Source: Thermoplasmatota archaeon
GTDB lineage: Archaea > Thermoplasmatota > E2 > UBA202 > JdFR-43
Assembly (NCBI GenBank): GCA_029258955.1
Contig: JAPDJT010000028.1
Span: 17,253-81,252, forward strand
Direction: 5' to 3'
DNA length: 64,000 nucleotides
Positions 63,904 to 64,000 of the stretch are shown here, in pieces. The stretch's first letter is position 1; each line of letters starts with the position of its first letter. Below the pieces are notes generated by a model. It was not told where the DNA came from. It searched no databases and was given only the letters and a program-made list of their open reading frames with translations. A program made the translations under genes and the position numbers.

Positions 63904-64000
63904 ATGCTACACCAGTTAATGGAATTAGTTAGAAAGAAAAATATTTTTCGCTGGGACAAAAAGAAGATAGAGGTTAAGCTAATTGCCACTATTCTTTACT
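63904..64000 (+). CDS. N-terminal fragment of a gene running off the window, possibly a transposase
   Basis: Open to the window edge: MLHQLMELVRKKNIFRWDKKKIEVKLIATILY. ATG 63904 fits the SD AGGAGGG at 63891-63897; the ATG at 63898 directly abuts that SD. The helical, lysine-rich start is reminiscent of DDE transposase N-termini, but 32 residues are too few to assign. Direction and frame are clear; identity is a guess. Confidence 0.35.
   Translation, partial: MLHQLMELVRKKNIFRWDKKKIEVKLIATILY

Noticed and set aside
1..64000. tRNA or rRNA genes.
   Set aside because: I looked for T-arm-like GGTTCGA and similar cores; the few matches (for example near 59241 and 27744) lie without cloverleaf stems or inside coding sequence.

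Overview
The window is AT-rich archaeal chromosome. Diagnostic genes are archaeal: ribosomal proteins S13, S4, S11 and L11, RNA polymerase subunit D with iron-sulfur cysteine motifs, Spt5, SecE (Sec61 gamma), FtsZ, the two-subunit primase PriL/PriS and a Gins51-type GINS subunit. Many genes have a TATA-like box about 22-25 nt before the start codon and no Shine-Dalgarno (SD) sequence, which means leaderless mRNAs. This, the gene order and the many secreted peptidases carrying PKD, cohesin-like and OmpL47-like domains suggest a protein-degrading Thermoplasmatota-like lineage (marine benthic group D or DHVE2 type). That placement is inference; no rRNA gene is present.

Layout. 1-4.1 kb: two surface proteins with cohesin-like N-termini. 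4.1-12.3 kb: mostly minus-strand information-processing genes (rpl11-spt5-secE-ftsZ; rps13-rps4-rps11-rpoD), with thioredoxin reductase and a divergent nitrilase/NAD synthase pair. 12.9-22.1 kb: primase operon, two clan-CD peptidases facing each other (a caspase-like and a gingipain-like protein), GINS, then a coupled ahcY-sirtuin pair. 22.3-25.2 kb: a papain-like secreted peptidase whose last domain is split off by a frameshift, and a small zinc-finger-like protein. 25.6-45.3 kb: a glycan locus of glycosyltransferases, a complete-looking four-gene UDP-GlcNAc3NAcA cassette, a GT-C-like membrane protein, a flippase, an AsnB-like amidotransferase, a second amino-sugar operon on the minus strand and a decayed epimerase. 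45.5-53.3 kb: one 2626-residue secreted protein joining a papain-like peptidase, beta-helices and a rhamnogalacturonan-lyase-like module. 53.7-58.8 kb: membrane proteins, two of them carrying nested LamG modules. 59.3-63.7 kb: a 1457-residue secreted protein that may be a major surface protein. A gene runs off the right edge.

Functionally the window couples core replication, transcription and translation genes with an extracellular degradation and cell-surface programme. Secreted papain-, caspase- and gingipain-like peptidases and a polysaccharide-lyase-like enzyme would act outside the cell. The glycan locus would supply an N-glycan or surface polysaccharide for the many secreted proteins.

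The most unusual structure outside genes is a family of roughly 25 degenerate palindromic elements, about 45 bp core and 80-90 bp with flanks. They occupy nearly every longer intergenic gap but are absent from the glycan locus. The most unusual structure inside genes is a LamG module nested in a loop of other domains in three separate proteins.
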